A stretch of 64,000 nt of DNA, from NCBI GenBank assembly GCA_033961575.1, contig CM066732.1, positions 107,634,687-107,698,686 of the forward strand, given 5' to 3'. The stretch comes from Aselliscus stoliczkanus (lineage: Eukaryota > Chordata > Mammalia > Chiroptera > Hipposideridae). Positions 46,201 through 55,435 of this stretch are shown in pieces. The notes below the pieces were generated by a model that was given only the letters and a program-made list of their open reading frames with translations, was not told the DNA's origin and ran no database searches. How positions within the stretch are numbered: position 1 is the first letter of the stretch; the number at the start of each line of letters is the position of its first letter. A program made the position numbers and the translations under genes.

Positions 46201-48631
46201 TACCACAGAGAGAAATACAGGATCTCTCTGTATTATTGCTTACAATGCCATATGAATCTACAATTCTCTCATTAAACATTTTTAATGAGCAAAAAGCAAT
46301 TGCAAGTCCTGGTGAGGACCCAAAGCAACTAGAATTCTTACACATTCCTTAAGAAAATGCAAAACAGTGCAGCAACTTTGGAAAACAGTTTGGCAGTCTC
46401 TCATAAAATGAAACATACACATCCTATATGACTCAGTCACCCTACTCCCAGAATTAAGCCAAGAGAAATGAAAATTTATGTTCACATAAGTGTTTGTAAT
46501 CAATTACAGCAGCTTTATTTATAATTGCCAAAAACTGGAAATCACTCAGATTTCCTTGAACCTGTGAATGGATCAACAAACTGTAGTATATCCATATAAT
46601 GGAATACTGCTATACCATTCGGCAATTAAAAGGAATGACTCATGCAACAACATGGAATCTTAAATTTGTTTTGCTAACTGAAAGAAGTCAAACCCAAAAG
46701 GTTACATATTATATAATTCCATTTATATACTATGGAAAAGGTGAACCTATTGTGACAAAAAAGAAATCAGTGGTTTCCAGGAACTCACAAGGATGGATAC
46801 CACTTTTAAAACTTGCTTTAGCAACTCCCCACAACATCCTACAAGATGTTGAACATACAGAAGGTACTCAAAAGATACTGAAATAACAAAACACTTTTTT
46901 CACATTCACAAGAGCTCATTTCTTATCAGTTCCCCTTTTTCTACCACCCTCATCCTTTTAATTATTTAGAAATTTCCATTGAAAAATTATCTCCATATTC
47001 TAGGAATTATATACATATAAATTGTGCCTGAATTCTTTAAGGCAATATTTCAAAAATCAAAAATATGAGTAAATTCATACCTAATACATAAGAGTTCATG
47101 GTCTACCACTTAATAATATATCTGTTTAAACTCAGTAAATTATTTTAAAAGCTTTTCTTAAATTTTTGTCTTTAGAATTTTATGGAAAGCAACCGAATTA
47201 TACTTACATGAACAAAACTATGTAAGTTAGTAATTATGGATTTCATATTTATGGGAAAAAAACACCTGAGTGCTTACTCTGTTCCAAGCACTATTCCAAG
47301 AGCTTTGCATATATTAACTCATCAATTATTAAAACAATCCTGTGAAGTAGGTACTATTATTACCATTTTGTAGACGAGGCATAAAAAGTGAAAGTTGCCC
47401 ACTCAAGGTTCTACAGCTAATATACAGCAAGACTAGGATTCAAAGACAATCTAGCTCCAAAATCCCAACTCTTAACCACCATTTTGGGCTGACTTACAAT
47501 GGTGTCCTTTGCCTGATGTTACTGTCCATCTACTCAGTCCAGTATAGCAGTTGGCTTTCATCATTTCCAAGGAGCAATTTGAAGAAAAAAGTGATGTAAG
47601 AATGAATAGTAAAACTTACCTTTTGAATAGCTTCTTCCATATCCAACTCAAATTGTTCATTCTGTAATAATCTGAGGAATCTCTTGCGCTCAGCTCGGTC
47701 ATCATTTTCATTCCGCACCATTTGGTCCCTGATTTGATTCCCTATCTTTTTTAGTGCCTCAATATGCAATTTTGTGCAGTAGTTTTTATCTACTAACTTC
47801 TGATGCCTTTCACTGACACTCCAAGCTCCCCTTTTGGAAGCCTATAAGACAAAAATAAAAATAAAAGTATGCATATTTTGGTGTTCTAAAATCTGATTTT
47901 TAAAAACATATTGATGTAAGCGCCCATAACAAAGGATACAAAGATAAGTCACTAATAAAAGAAGGGCCTTTGGCTTCCTTCCTAAATTCGGAGGAATATA
48001 CCATAATAAATGAGTAAACATGGTAGATAAATATATTGATACATCAATGAAGTAAGGACTATTATTATTCCCCATCTTATAGATGAGGCGTGAAAAGTAA
48101 AAGTAAATTTACCCAAGGTTCTTCAGCTAATAAATAGCAGTACTAGTATTCAAAGACCTGCAGTTGAGCTCTCACAGACTAGCTCTTTCCCACTATGCAG
48201 GGAATTCCTCCTCTCCTCATCCATCCTCCAACGCCAACCTTGGCCATCAAGTGCTGTTCAGATGCCCAGCAGGTTTTACTGATAATAGATTTAATAGGTC
48301 AACCCGCTGCTACTTAAATCATTCCCTCTCTACTGGACTGTTATTCCCGCTCATTTGTTCAACGGCTTTTAAATTTTTTCTTAAATTTCCTGAAACACGG
48401 GAAATAAGATTTTTACTAGGCAGAACTAATTGTGCAGGGGAAAATGCAAAAAAAGGCCACCGAGAACGTCCCTTAAGTAATTGCACCTGAGGCCTCTTTG
48501 AAAGCAAACCCATTTCCCACTAATTCTCAGGTTAGGCACTTTGAATCCTTTTTGAAAAGCAGGCTGTCTCTAAATTGAAGGTACATCAATAGTTAAACAA
48601 GTTGTTTCGAGATCTCCGATCCGCTCACCAT
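22437..48631 (-). CDS. MNS1: MNS1, complete, ten coding exons, 495 codons
   Basis: Meiosis-specific nuclear structural protein 1 is needed for sperm flagella and motile cilia. In human and mouse its loss causes male infertility and laterality defects, and it acts as an axonemal inner-microtubule protein. Exons on the - strand, from the start: 48629-48631 (coding part), 47620-47841, 42611-42738, 35534-35636, 32377-32606, 31336-31552, 31120-31227, 25143-25400, 23978-24103, 22437-22529. All junctions have AG and GT, phases agree, and the joined frame is 495 codons with no stop, the length I recall for human MNS1. The protein is almost all charged helix, the trichohyalin/plectin-homology (TPH) type, roughly residues 110-460. 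Landmarks are MNVTRRYIEEFQKEQALW, MALKELVLQAAKEEEE and the end KRSEICEEK. TEX9 converges on it. The promoter has an X-box-like site. Confidence 0.97.
22530..23977. other. MNS1 last intron, no recognised element
   Basis: Unique-looking AT-rich sequence. No SINE, L1 or open frame stands out. Confidence 0.5.
23978..24103 (-). CDS. MNS1: MNS1 exon 9 (residues 424-465)
   Basis: The acceptor is ACATTTCCAG and the donor is GTAAGT. It has 42 codons, QHELEEWQLQQRKQDCI to KLLGYLPK. Confidence 0.96.
24421..24496. mobile_element. ~76-bp hairpin MITE (MADE1-like architecture)
   Basis: Left GTTGTTGGAAAAGTCATGAC and right GTCATGACTTTTCCGACAAT are nearly perfect inverted repeats around a short loop. Size and form match small mariner-derived MITEs. 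Confidence 0.8.
25143..25400 (-). CDS. MNS1: MNS1 exon 8 (residues 338-423)
   Basis: The acceptor is TTTGTTTAG and the donor is GTAAGA. It has 86 codons, EEAEEKLRKQKELKQDF to ERRNRFLAAK. A (TA)n tract and a T-rich run lie just inside the intron at the donor side. Confidence 0.96.
25402..26039. other. MNS1 intron, no clear element
   Basis: AT-rich. A stretch after about 25880 (TTTTATTATGAAAAATTTCA) has old-L1 character. Confidence 0.4.
26040..26145 (-). mobile_element. tRNA-derived SINE, head-only type
   Basis: Antisense copy, GAGGGCAGTGTCACTGGCCC to GGCCAGCCCT. The direct repeat ACTGATGTAATTTTT flanks it. Confidence 0.92.
26712..26940. mobile_element. TIR DNA transposon (~230 bp)
   Basis: The end TACCATGTTTCCCCCAAAAT is matched by the complement of ATTTTCAGGAAAACATGGTA. 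Both ends carry TA. Text between (AAATAAGCCCTAGCATGATT) is a well-known mammalian non-autonomous element, name not recalled. Confidence 0.75.
27571..27666. repeat. Perfect 48-bp tandem duplication
   Basis: Two identical adjacent 48-base units starting AAAACAAGGACTTGTACATA and ending TTTCAGG. It is recent, since no differences are seen. Confidence 0.97.
28183..28310 (-). mobile_element. tRNA-derived SINE, head-only type, long poly(A)
   Basis: Antisense copy with a poly-T run of about 37 bases and intact head. The direct repeat CTTCTGATCTTTTTT flanks it. It is likely young. Confidence 0.93.
29160..29525 (-). mobile_element. Old L1 fragment
   Basis: Antisense L1 text (AAGTGTTCTTTATATATTCTGG; GTTTGCATTTTCATTTTCC). 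Confidence 0.55.
29545..30600 (+). mobile_element. Old L1 ORF2 3' fragment
   Basis: Sense ORF2 text is clear (TTCATTGATTGGAAGACTT; ACAGTAATCAAAACCATGTG; GATCCATACAAATATG). Many stops. Confidence 0.85.
30601..31080 (-). mobile_element. Old L1 fragment
   Basis: Antisense ORF2 text (TTATGGATTTGTCTATTTCT; TTAAACTGTGTGTC). Orientation flips against the fragment just left of it, so these are two insertions or an inversion. Confidence 0.65.
31120..31227 (-). CDS. MNS1: MNS1 exon 7 (residues 302-337)
   Basis: The acceptor is ATTTAATAG and the donor is GTAAGT. It has 36 codons, LTQKLEEMLRQREDLEQV to TEIHNRKLK. Confidence 0.95.
31336..31552 (-). CDS. MNS1: MNS1 exon 6 (residues 229-301)
   Basis: The acceptor is TGCATTTAG and the donor is GTATTA, which is weak. 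One base completes Leu229, then 72 codons include MNVTRRYIEEFQKEQALW and end LQLQNM. The final Met replaces the Ala I recall in human. Confidence 0.95.
31709..31950. mobile_element. TA-flanked mariner-type MITE, long copy
   Basis: Ends TACCAGGGGTGCC and GGCACCCTCTGTA. The inner arms GCCAAAAAAATGTATAC and TATATATTTTTTGGC pair. About 240 bp, in MNS1 intron 5. Confidence 0.87.
32377..32606 (-). CDS. MNS1: MNS1 exon 5 (residues 153-228 plus 2 nt)
   Basis: The acceptor is TTAATAACAG and the donor is GTAAGT. It has 230 nt, from KRDAEIAKTMMEEHERM to KIYEEDQ. The last TT begins Leu229. This is TPH-domain coiled coil. Confidence 0.96.
33025..33200. mobile_element. Tigger-like DNA transposon relic
   Basis: It begins CAGGCAGACCTCAGAGATAC and ends AAGGTGTGCCT, an inverted pair. 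The text GGTTCGGTTTCAGGC resembles a common mammalian pogo/Tigger end. The open frames over it are not genes. Confidence 0.5.
33350..34440. other. MNS1 intron, no clear element
   Basis: AT-rich. A short (TA/CA)-rich tract at about 34240-34310. No gene seen. Confidence 0.4.
34449..34775 (-). mobile_element. Dimeric tRNA-derived SINE (~325 bp)
   Basis: Read on the - strand it has a first tRNA-like head (GGCCGAGTGGCTCAGTTGG; B box near 34707), then a second tRNA-like unit (GATGGCTCAGCTGGTGAC; B box region with TGGCTCGACTCCC), then a body, a tail with AACTAAGACTGAAGAACAAC and poly(A). Two A/B box pairs are visible. Confidence 0.75.
35534..35636 (-). CDS. MNS1: MNS1 exon 4 (residues 118-152)
   Basis: The acceptor is TTAAACAG and the donor is GTAATC, which is weak. 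One base completes Ser118, then 34 codons run from IELRELEKKLKAAYMNKER to KYEQM. Confidence 0.95.
35640..36760. other. MNS1 intron, no clear element
   Basis: Unique-looking sequence; nothing beyond weak repeat-like traces. Confidence 0.4.
36761..37760 (-). mobile_element. Old L1 3' fragment
   Basis: Antisense text such as AAAGTTCTCTATATATTATGG and TGCAAAAATCTCTTTCCAAC marks an L1M ORF2 end. Confidence 0.65.
39333..39478 (+). mobile_element. tRNA-derived SINE, GAGCTGAGC type
   Basis: Head GGCCGGCCGAGTGGCTCAGT, body GAGCTGAGCTCTGAGCAACA, then CAGGTGGCAGGATGGCTCAGC and poly(A). Direct repeat AAAAGTAG(T/C)ATAAG (39319-39332, 39479-39492). Confidence 0.93.
39745..40155 (+). mobile_element. Composite retroposon, copy A
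   Basis: A SINE-like head (GTTGGCTGAGTGGCGTG... GAGGGCCAGTGATGCTGTG) joins a GC-rich body (CTGGAGCTGGGCTGCCGTG) and a tail AACTAGACTGAAGAACA, pyrimidine-rich CCTTTCCCGATTCCCC and AATAAA. Target-site repeat not clear. Confidence 0.8.
40688..40828 (+). mobile_element. tRNA-derived SINE, head-only type
   Basis: GGGCCAGCTGAGTGGTGCGA to ACTGCCCTC plus A-rich tail. Direct repeat AACACATAGGGTGG on both sides. Confidence 0.92.
40906..41640. other. MNS1 intron, no recognised element
   Basis: Unique-looking sequence between two SINE-bearing regions. Confidence 0.4.
41640..41746 (+). mobile_element. tRNA-derived SINE, head-only type
   Basis: GGGCCGGCCAAGTGGTGCAG to ACTGCCCTCAAG and A tail. Direct repeat AAAAAGTAATTC on both sides. 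Confidence 0.93.
42234..42456. mobile_element. TA-flanked mariner-type MITE, long copy
   Basis: Ends TACCGGGGTGCC and GATACCCTTTGTA with long inner arms (AAATGTATACACATTTTAAG; CTTAAAATGTGTATACATTT). 155 bases from MNS1 exon 3. Confidence 0.87.
42611..42738 (-). CDS. MNS1: MNS1 exon 3 (residues 76-117 plus 2 nt)
   Basis: The acceptor is TTTATTCAG and the donor is GTATCC, which is weak. It has 128 nt reading AEENKRLRECQLEQEEK and on to RQQVREN. The last AG begins a split Ser codon finished by exon 4. Confidence 0.95.
43144..43252 (+). mobile_element. tRNA-derived SINE, head-only type
   Basis: GGGCCCACAGAGTAGCACAG to ACTGCCCTC and A tail. Direct repeat AAGAATTTCTTCCTA on both sides. Confidence 0.92.
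43640..44195 (+). mobile_element. Old L1 ORF2 3' fragment
   Basis: Sense text: ACAAGTTGAAACTACAATGA; ATACCATGGAATACTAATCAGC; AACAACTTGGGTGAATCT. Confidence 0.85.
44200..45757 (-). mobile_element. Old L1 3' fragments, two partly repeated blocks
   Basis: Antisense L1M text appears twice: around 44205-44950 and again at about 44950-45720 (TTTATCCATTTATCAGTTGC; CTATGAATGTTCGTGCATGC; GGAGTGGAATTGCTGGATAA). This suggests two overlapping L1 insertions. Confidence 0.8.
45758..45866 (-). mobile_element. tRNA-derived SINE, head-only type
   Basis: Antisense copy with poly-T, GAGGGCAGTGTCACTGGCCC and an intact head complement CACTCGGCCGGCCC. Target repeat not clear. Confidence 0.9.
45868..46830 (+). 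mobile_element. Old L1 3' fragments
   Basis: Sense L1 end text (TAGTGGTTGCCAGAGTTAGG; then GGAATACTGCTATACCATTC at about 46600). Two pieces in the same direction, since the 3' UTR precedes ORF2 text. Confidence 0.8.
47265..47484 (-). mobile_element. MIR SINE
   Basis: Long antisense MIR: GAGTGCTTACTCTGTTCCAAGC to TAGGATTCAAAGACAATCTAGC. It ends 136 bases from MNS1 exon 2. Confidence 0.85.
47620..47841 (-). CDS. MNS1: MNS1 exon 2 (residues 2-75)
   Basis: The acceptor is GTCTTATAG and the donor is GTAAGT. It has 74 codons, starting ASKRGAWSVSERHQKLVDK; residue 2 is Ala where I recall Gly in human. It ends DMEEAIQK. Confidence 0.96.
48043..48165 (-). mobile_element. MIR SINE fragment
   Basis: Antisense MIR text: ATTATTATTCCCCATCTTAT; AGCTAATAAATAGCAGTACT; ATTCAAAGACCTGCAG. 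In MNS1 intron 1. Confidence 0.75.
48629..48631 (-). CDS. MNS1: MNS1 exon 1 (coding part is only the start ATG)
   Basis: On the - strand the sequence reads CGCCAAGATG followed by the donor GTGAGC, so exon 1 is 5' UTR plus the initiator Met, and residue 2 begins exon 2. The 5' limit of the exon cannot be set from sequence alone. The frame of exon 2 has no upstream alternative ATG, which supports this start. Confidence 0.88.
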
Positions 48632-48713
48632 CTTGGCGAAGAAAACGCTTCTCTCCTGGTCCCACCTCCCGTGGCAAACGCAATGGCAGGTTGCGCGCTT
48701 TCGCGTCTGCACC

Positions 48714-48726
48714 GTTTCCCGGCAAC
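48714..48726. promoter_or_regulatory. RFX X-box-like inverted repeat
   Basis: GTTTCC-C-GGCAAC is an imperfect inverted repeat matching the two half-sites bound by RFX factors, which drive cilium genes. It lies about 85 bases upstream of the MNS1 start codon. Site and position are seen; binding is inferred. Confidence 0.6.
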
Positions 48727-49539
48727 GACTGCGGGGACGCGCTGAGCCTGACCAAGGCGCAGCCTCCCATTGGACAATCAAGAGCCAATCGGACGCGAGC
48801 TTCTTGAGGGACTGGCAGGGAGGCTACTTCTATAGCTCTAAAGTATACTGGCGGGAAGTTCAAATCTTAGGTCCTGATGCAATCCTTTTGCCGTGTGTTA
48901 GGGAGCTCAAGATTTCCCTCAAGCGGATAAACTCTGGTAGGGTTGGTAGCCAAGCTGAGGTCTGGGGAAACTGTTTACATGGAAATACATAAATTCCTTT
49001 CTAGTACATGAAGCTAAAGTCACTTTGCACGCACAGAACATCCTGTGTCCTCAGTGCTTATCTATTCTGCCTGAGTTGATGATTGCCTTTGTCCTCAGCA
49101 GTGGGAGGCACAATCACCGTCCCCTTGCTGAGTAACTGTGAGAAACGGGTAACACTTGCTTCCTGGAGCCTTCTCAGCTCCCCTCTCCCCCACAGAAGCT
49201 TTTGGTATACTTTGGGGATAAAATGTATGGACCACATGAATCTTATTTTGCTGTGTAAATACATGGTCCAGGTGCCAATGAGAGAACAAACTGATGAGAG
49301 CAGGATGTTGGTCTGATTTATTCTATTGGCAGGTTAGACACTAAAGTCCATTTTAAATGAAAGAATTTAAGAACAGGAATGGGTCAGAGAAATGAATCAA
49401 GAATATTGATTTTTAGAGGTGACATATTTAGAAAAAAACTCATCAAGACTAAAAAAAAAAATTTAAGGTAGTTAGGTATGAGTACTTTAGTTCATGTTAT
49501 CTAATTTGAAGCCCACCTTATGTAGCAAGACGTCTGCTT

Positions 49540-50870
49540 AAAGATTTATGACAAAAAAGACTTCCAGTTTCAACTCCAAAATATAAAAAGCTTGGAGGTT
49601 GTCATTTCCATCCTTAGTACCAGAAAAAGCTGAATAAACTAAAAATCACTTCTCTTCTCTTGGACTAATCATAGAACTGAGGTCACAGGGCAGCCCACCA
49701 CCCTGAAATCTGAAGAGAGGTGAAACAGGGAGTCCCAGACAAGACCTACTTACCTGGAGCAGAAGCCACTGAAACCATAAACTAGTGACAAATAGTAATT
49801 TTGATGAATTGCTGGAGACTGGGTGTGGACTAGCATAACTGAAACTACCAGGGGCTGCAGTCTTTGGGAGACCCTTACACTTCATGGGTTTTGCCTCTAG
49901 GAACCCCAGCAGGTTCTTACAGTGAAGAACCAAGAAAGATCTCCTGTAGGATGAGAAGAATAGTCATTGTGAAATATGTCTAGAGCCTTCTCCATAATAA
50001 TAATGTCCTGCTTTCCACAGGAAACTGTTTTACCTGAGCCATATCACAACTGGGGCAAGAACATCTCTCAGACTATAGCCTCCTCTAGTCTCCATGTCTC
50101 ACTTATGTGGAGAGAAAGGAGGTAAGAAACACTTGTGAAGGTCACAGCCCTGCTAATAGAAATTTAATCATAAAATTATAGAACACTTTCCCTTTTCCAT
50201 GCTTTACCACCAGATCAACAGTGCTCCAGTGCAATTACAGTTGATTATAGCTGGGAGAGCTACAAAACTCATGCTCTAACAAGAAATTCTTAGAGAAATC
50301 CAAAGACAACAGGAGACCAAAAACAAAAACACTAGAGGCATTTGAAACCTTTGGAGCCTACAGCTACAGTAAACATCAAACACAGCCTAACTTCTAGTGA
50401 TATAATAAAATTTAAAAAAATATCACACCTCACTAAAGCCCTGTTTACCTCAATTCCTGTTACCCAATATACCAGGTCCAGCTTTCAACAAAAAAAACAA
50501 GGCTAAAGGCAAGTTGCTATAAGGCAAGGAAAAATGCAGTCTGAAAGGCAAAGTAAGCATCAGAACTGGACTCAGCTTGGACACAGATTTGGCTTTTATT
50601 AAACAGGAATTTAAAATAACTATGATTAATATGCACAGAGCTCTAATGGAAAATGTGGACAGCATGCAAGAACAGATGGGTAATGTAAGCAGAGAGACGG
50701 AAATCCTAAGGAAGAATCCAAAGGAAATTCTAGGGATCAAAAACACTAACAAATGAAGAATGCCTTCGTGAGGCTTATCAGTACATTGGACATCCCTGAG
50801 AAGAGAATCAGTTAGCTTGAAGATATGTCAAATAGAAACATCCCAATTTGAAATGGAATAAAATTGATAG
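49540..50870 (+). mobile_element. Old L1 5' region and ORF1 start
   Basis: Begins AGACTTCCAGTTTCAACTCC. Later GCACAGAGCTCTAATGGAAA and AATTCTAGGGATCAAAAACAC are typical of old L1 5' UTR/ORF1 text. Decayed, no open frame. Confidence 0.6.
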
Positions 50871-51359
50871 CAAAAAGAAAACCCCGTTGGGCTTAAAACC
50901 TCACCTTAGACTCAATTTATATTCCTACACTAGGACTTTGGGGGTGGGGGTAATAGGCAGGGGATATTATCAATGTTTCTGTCTTTGGGGGGCCTTATTA
51001 TAAACCCATTTACTACAAAATTAAACTTGACTACAGGATGTGCACAGTGCAAAACATTTATGCATTTAATCCCCTGTAATGAAGCAACTTCCACAAGTAC
51101 TCTACAAAGGAATGTCTTATGTATAGCTTCTCATAAATTAGCCTCTAATTAAAACTTGTTGGCTAAGCTGTCATCAGAAATTTTTGTTTTGGACACTGAT
51201 GTATCCCAAGCATTTAAGATAGTGCTTGGCATATAAGTGAAGCAAAATGAATATTTGTTAAATGAACAAATGATTGAAATTATATTACTGTTATGCATTT
51301 GGAGAAAGTTCTACCCAGAAATAACTTTGAAGAAATATCGTTCATCTTAATTTTATCAA

Positions 51360-54120
51360 TTGTATTTATATTTTTCAAAGAGCAAATTTTTGTCTTTATT
51401 AATTTTTTCTATTGTTTTTCTATTTCCAAGTCCATTGATTTCTGCTCTCACCATCATTAGTTCCTTCTCTGCTTGCTTTGGGTTTAATTTGCTCTTGTTT
51501 CTATACTTTATTAAGGTGGAAGTTTAAATATTTACTTAAGACCATTTTTTAAAAAAATATATAAATATAAATTTCCTTTAAGCCTTCCCTACTTTAGCTG
51601 TCTCTGACAGATTTTGATATGTTGTGTTCTCATTCATTCAATTCAAAATATTCAAAGACCTTCTTTGATCCATGAATTTAGAAATGTTTTGTTAACTTTC
51701 CAAATATTTCAGATTGTCCAGGTATCTTATTGTTATTGATATCTAGTTTAATTCCAGTATGATCAGAGAACATACTCTATATGACTTCAAATATTTTAAA
51801 TTGGTTGAGGTTTGTTTTATTGTGCAATATTATCTATCCTGGTGAATATTTCATATGCACTTAAAAATAATGTGTATTCGGTGCTGTTGGGTGAGGTGTT
51901 CTATAACATCAATAAGGTCAAGTTGGTTGAGAATGCTGTTCAGGTATTCTATCTTTACACTATTTCTATTTGCTTTATCAGTTACTAAGAGGTTTGTTGA
52001 GATCATCAAGCATAATTGTGGATTTGCTTATTTTTCTTTTCAGTGTTTTCTTTTTTTGCTGCATGTTTTTTGAAGTTCTATTATTAGGCGTATACATCTT
52101 TAAGATTATGTCCTAATAACATTTTGACATTAACATTTTTAAATGACTTCTTTATCCCTGGTAATATTTTTTGTTCTGAAGTGTATGTAAGATTGACATT
52201 GCCACTGCAGCTTTTTTTAAACTGATGCTTACATAATACATTTTCCTCTATGCTTTTACTTTGAATATGTCTTTATATTTAAAATGTTTTTCCTGTAAAT
52301 AGCATATAGTTGAATGATACTTTTTTATTCAGTCTGACAATCTGTCTTTTAATTGGTATGTTTACGACATTTGCATATTATTTATGTGGATGGATTAAAA
52401 TCTAATTTTGCTAATTTTAAAATATTTATTACAGGGCCGGCCAAATGGCGCATTGGTTAAGAGCTGGTTTTGGGATGCCAGTGGCCCCAGTTCGGATCCC
52501 ACATATGAGGGCCAGTGACACTGCCCTCTACAGCTAACAACAGCTCCACCTGGAGCTGGGCTCTGAGCCCGGGAGATGGTGTAGGCTGCTGCCCCCCCTG
52601 CAGTGGGCTGCCGCCCCTGCTGCAGTGGGCTGCCATAGGCTACAGTGAGTGGCCAGCAGCCAGCATGAGCGGCTGGCAGCCAGCGTGAACTGCCAATAGC
52701 CGAGGTGAGCGACATCCAGAGGCTGGCGACCGATCTGCCTCACCGGGAAGAGCACAATGACGATACCAACATGGGCCAGTGAAGCAACATCCTCCGCAAC
52801 TAGACTGAACAACAAAAAGACAGCAACTTGTCTGTTCCCCTTCCCCGATTCCCCAATGCTGTTCCCCTCCCCCAACTCCCCAATAAAATAAAATTAAAAA
52901 AATAAATAAAATAAAATTTATTACATCTGTTCTTTGTTCTTTTTCCTCTTCTTTTTCGGTCTTTTTGATAATTTTTTGTGATTACACCTTATTTTCACTA
53001 TGAGTTTAGTATTTATACCTTATTATTTTTCAGTGGGTTGCCCTAAGATTTAATATATATGTATATTTAAATATTCATATGTTGTGATTCTGCCTCATTG
53101 TTACGTATAAACCTTGCAACAGAAGAATTCCAATTCCTCTGTCCCATATTTTATGCTATTGTTATTTTACTTTTACCTGTATAAATATGTTAGACTGTTT
53201 GATATTGTGTCAAAACTCTCAAATGCTATTATTTTTTCTTTTTCTCCAATCTTCTGTTTGTGTTTCTGTTTGGGTCATTTTTATTGATATATCTTCAAAT
53301 TCACTGACTCTTTCCTCGGCTGTGTTAAGTCTTCTATTGAGCCTGTCAAAGGCATTCTTCGTGTTCATTACTGTTTTGGTTTTTAATCTAACATTTTCAT
53401 TTTACTCTTCCTTATAATTTCCATTTTCTCAGCTAAAATTACCCATCTTTGCATGTATTGTCTGCCTTTGCCATTAGAGGCTTTAACATATTAATCATAG
53501 TAATTAAAAATTTCTGTCTGAGAGTTTCACCATCTGGGTCATATATGAGTTTTGTTCTGTTGATTGCTTCATTTTTATACACTTTTTACAATGTTTCTTC
53601 TTGCTTTTTTTTTTTTGTGGATCTCATAATTTTTTGATTAAATGCCAGACATCATGTGTAAAAAAGTATAGACTACAATAAATAATATTTATGCCGGAAA
53701 TACACACATCTGTTCCTATGCTGTAACATTAGTGTAGGAGGTTGCATCAGGAGTTGAGCTGTATTTGAACTTTGTTGTTGCTATGGTTACCATCAGTGCT
53801 CCACTCTCTTCAGATTTCTATAGCATTATCCTGCGCTAATGTTGGGGGCTGGGTTTTTTTTAGAAGGCTTCTCTCAGTGTTCCTGATCCACCTTTAGCAT
53901 TAGGCTTTTCTCGTGTTCCTGCACGTCAGGAAGTGTCTCTTTCCACACTCTGACTCCTGCCCCTAGCAATAGATCCTGGTTTTTGTTGCTCATGCTTGCT
54001 AGGCAGGTGGTGGGAGGAGGGATGTTCTCTTTTGTCCTGGTTCAGCAATAGGTCAGCTAGGTATCTGATGTGTGTGTATGCAGGGGGGTGCGGGTGGGGT
54101 GGGGTCTAATAAACTGGAAA
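51360..54120 (-). mobile_element. Old L1 ORF2 to 5' region, interrupted by composite retroposon
   Basis: Antisense ORF2 phrases (AATTTTTTCTATTGTTTTTC; GTTGATTGCTTCATTTTTAT) run through and beyond the insertion at 52434-52915. No coding capacity. Confidence 0.65.
52434..52915 (+). mobile_element. Composite retroposon, copy B
   Basis: Head GGCCGGCCAAATGGCGCATT, then after ACTGCCCTC the body (CAGCTAACAACAGCTCCACC) with repeated GCAGTGGGCTGCC words, tail CAACTAGACTGAACAACA, AATAAA and A-rich end. Direct repeat ATTTATTACA (52424-52433, 52916-52925). Confidence 0.88.
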
Positions 54121-54339
54121 TTTTTTCCTTAATGGTAAGTATTCACTGTTTTCTTATTGCCTTTAAAGAAAGTTCCAAAACCATATCCTGGCCTGTAAAG
54201 GCTTATATTTCTACTTCTCCAAGCTTCTCCTTCAAACTTTAGACACAGTGAACTTTGAACTCCTTTCTGCCAGAGGGCTTTTGCATATGTAGGTCTCTGC
54301 CCTTAATAAGACCGAAACTCCACCAACCACCTTGTCAAT

Positions 54340-54565
54340 GAGATAATACATGCTCTGGATGGCACAGCAGAAAAATATTATAGAAGGACCTTTGTTTTTT
54401 TATGACCAAAGAGCTACCACACCAGCCGAGCCCTGCCTATCCTGACCTCATACTCTATGAAATAAAAATAAACTCATTATTATCTAAGTCTCTGTGTCTT
54501 CTTTTTCACCCAGGATTCTATTGCTGTTAGCCAAATGAAATTCCTAACTGATACAACCACTACCT
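54340..54565. mobile_element. Possible old LTR fragment
   Basis: ATTGCTGTTAGCCAAATGAAA and TTCCTAACTGATACAA resemble the 3' end of a mammalian LTR or similar repeat. Weak. Confidence 0.3.
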
Positions 54566-55435
54566 CTTTTTAATCTCATGGGTGAAAGTGTTAAGAAAAA
54601 CAAAACTTTTAAAATCAATGTTTGATTTTAAAGATTACTAGTAGGTATAGTAGAAAAACCTCTGATTTCCTTTCTCACATTTTCCTCTCTTTTTTATCTT
54701 CTAGAAAGTACTGGCCTTAATCCATGTGCTCTCAGAATCTTGATCAAAACATTCGATTCTTGGTTTTGTTTTCCAAAATATCCATGCAACATGTTTGTCT
54801 AGTAATTTAATAATTCCCAGAGTCATGTCATTTACAAATTGGATAAGCATGCCTTTTTTATTTTTAAATACTTCATAGATAAAAATGTGAACTAGGACTG
54901 TGTGAACATAGGGTCCTAACATATACCACTTATCTTTTCCCTTGCAAATAGATGAGCAACTTCAGAACATGATCAATCAACTAGTTAATAATGCACCAGT
55001 TTTACTAATACATGGCCAATATTTTCATACTTTTTTTGTAAGAATTTACTGGGACAATTCTCCAAGAAGATTTTACTGAAGTTTAGATACATTATGATTT
55101 CTTCATTTCCTTTATCTGCTTAACATGTCCCAGTTGATTGCTTGACAACCAAATGATAATATTTTTGGTTGAATAGATTTGGGTCAACACTAATTACATG
55201 AAATGCTCACAGATCAATAAATATAAGTCTTTAAAACATTAAAAGGGCATAAATCTGATCATTAAATGTTTAGTCACTTGATAAAGTTAAGTTCTATCAT
55301 GTACAATGAATTTCTAAATCATACTAATTTATTTTTCAAGGAAATACTTGTAACTTAAAGACTAATTCATTAATCAAATATACAAAGTATTTCACTTCTC
55401 AATATATAGATTATCTGTTTTGTGAGGCAGTTAAA

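Larger units (their letters stand above)
48600..48860 (-). promoter_or_regulatory. MNS1: MNS1 promoter and first exon, CpG-rich
   Basis: This is the only clearly CpG-rich non-SINE stretch in the right half of the window and it surrounds exon 1. There is no TATA box close by. It holds the X-box-like site at 48714-48726, CCAAT on the - strand at 48769-48773 and CCAAT on the + strand at 48785-48789. This is typical of a TATA-less promoter. Confidence 0.75.

Noticed and set aside
48633..48992. 119-codon open frame on + across the MNS1 promoter
   Set aside because: It overlaps MNS1 exon 1 in antisense and owes its length to CpG-rich sequence. A divergent transcript is possible but not shown.
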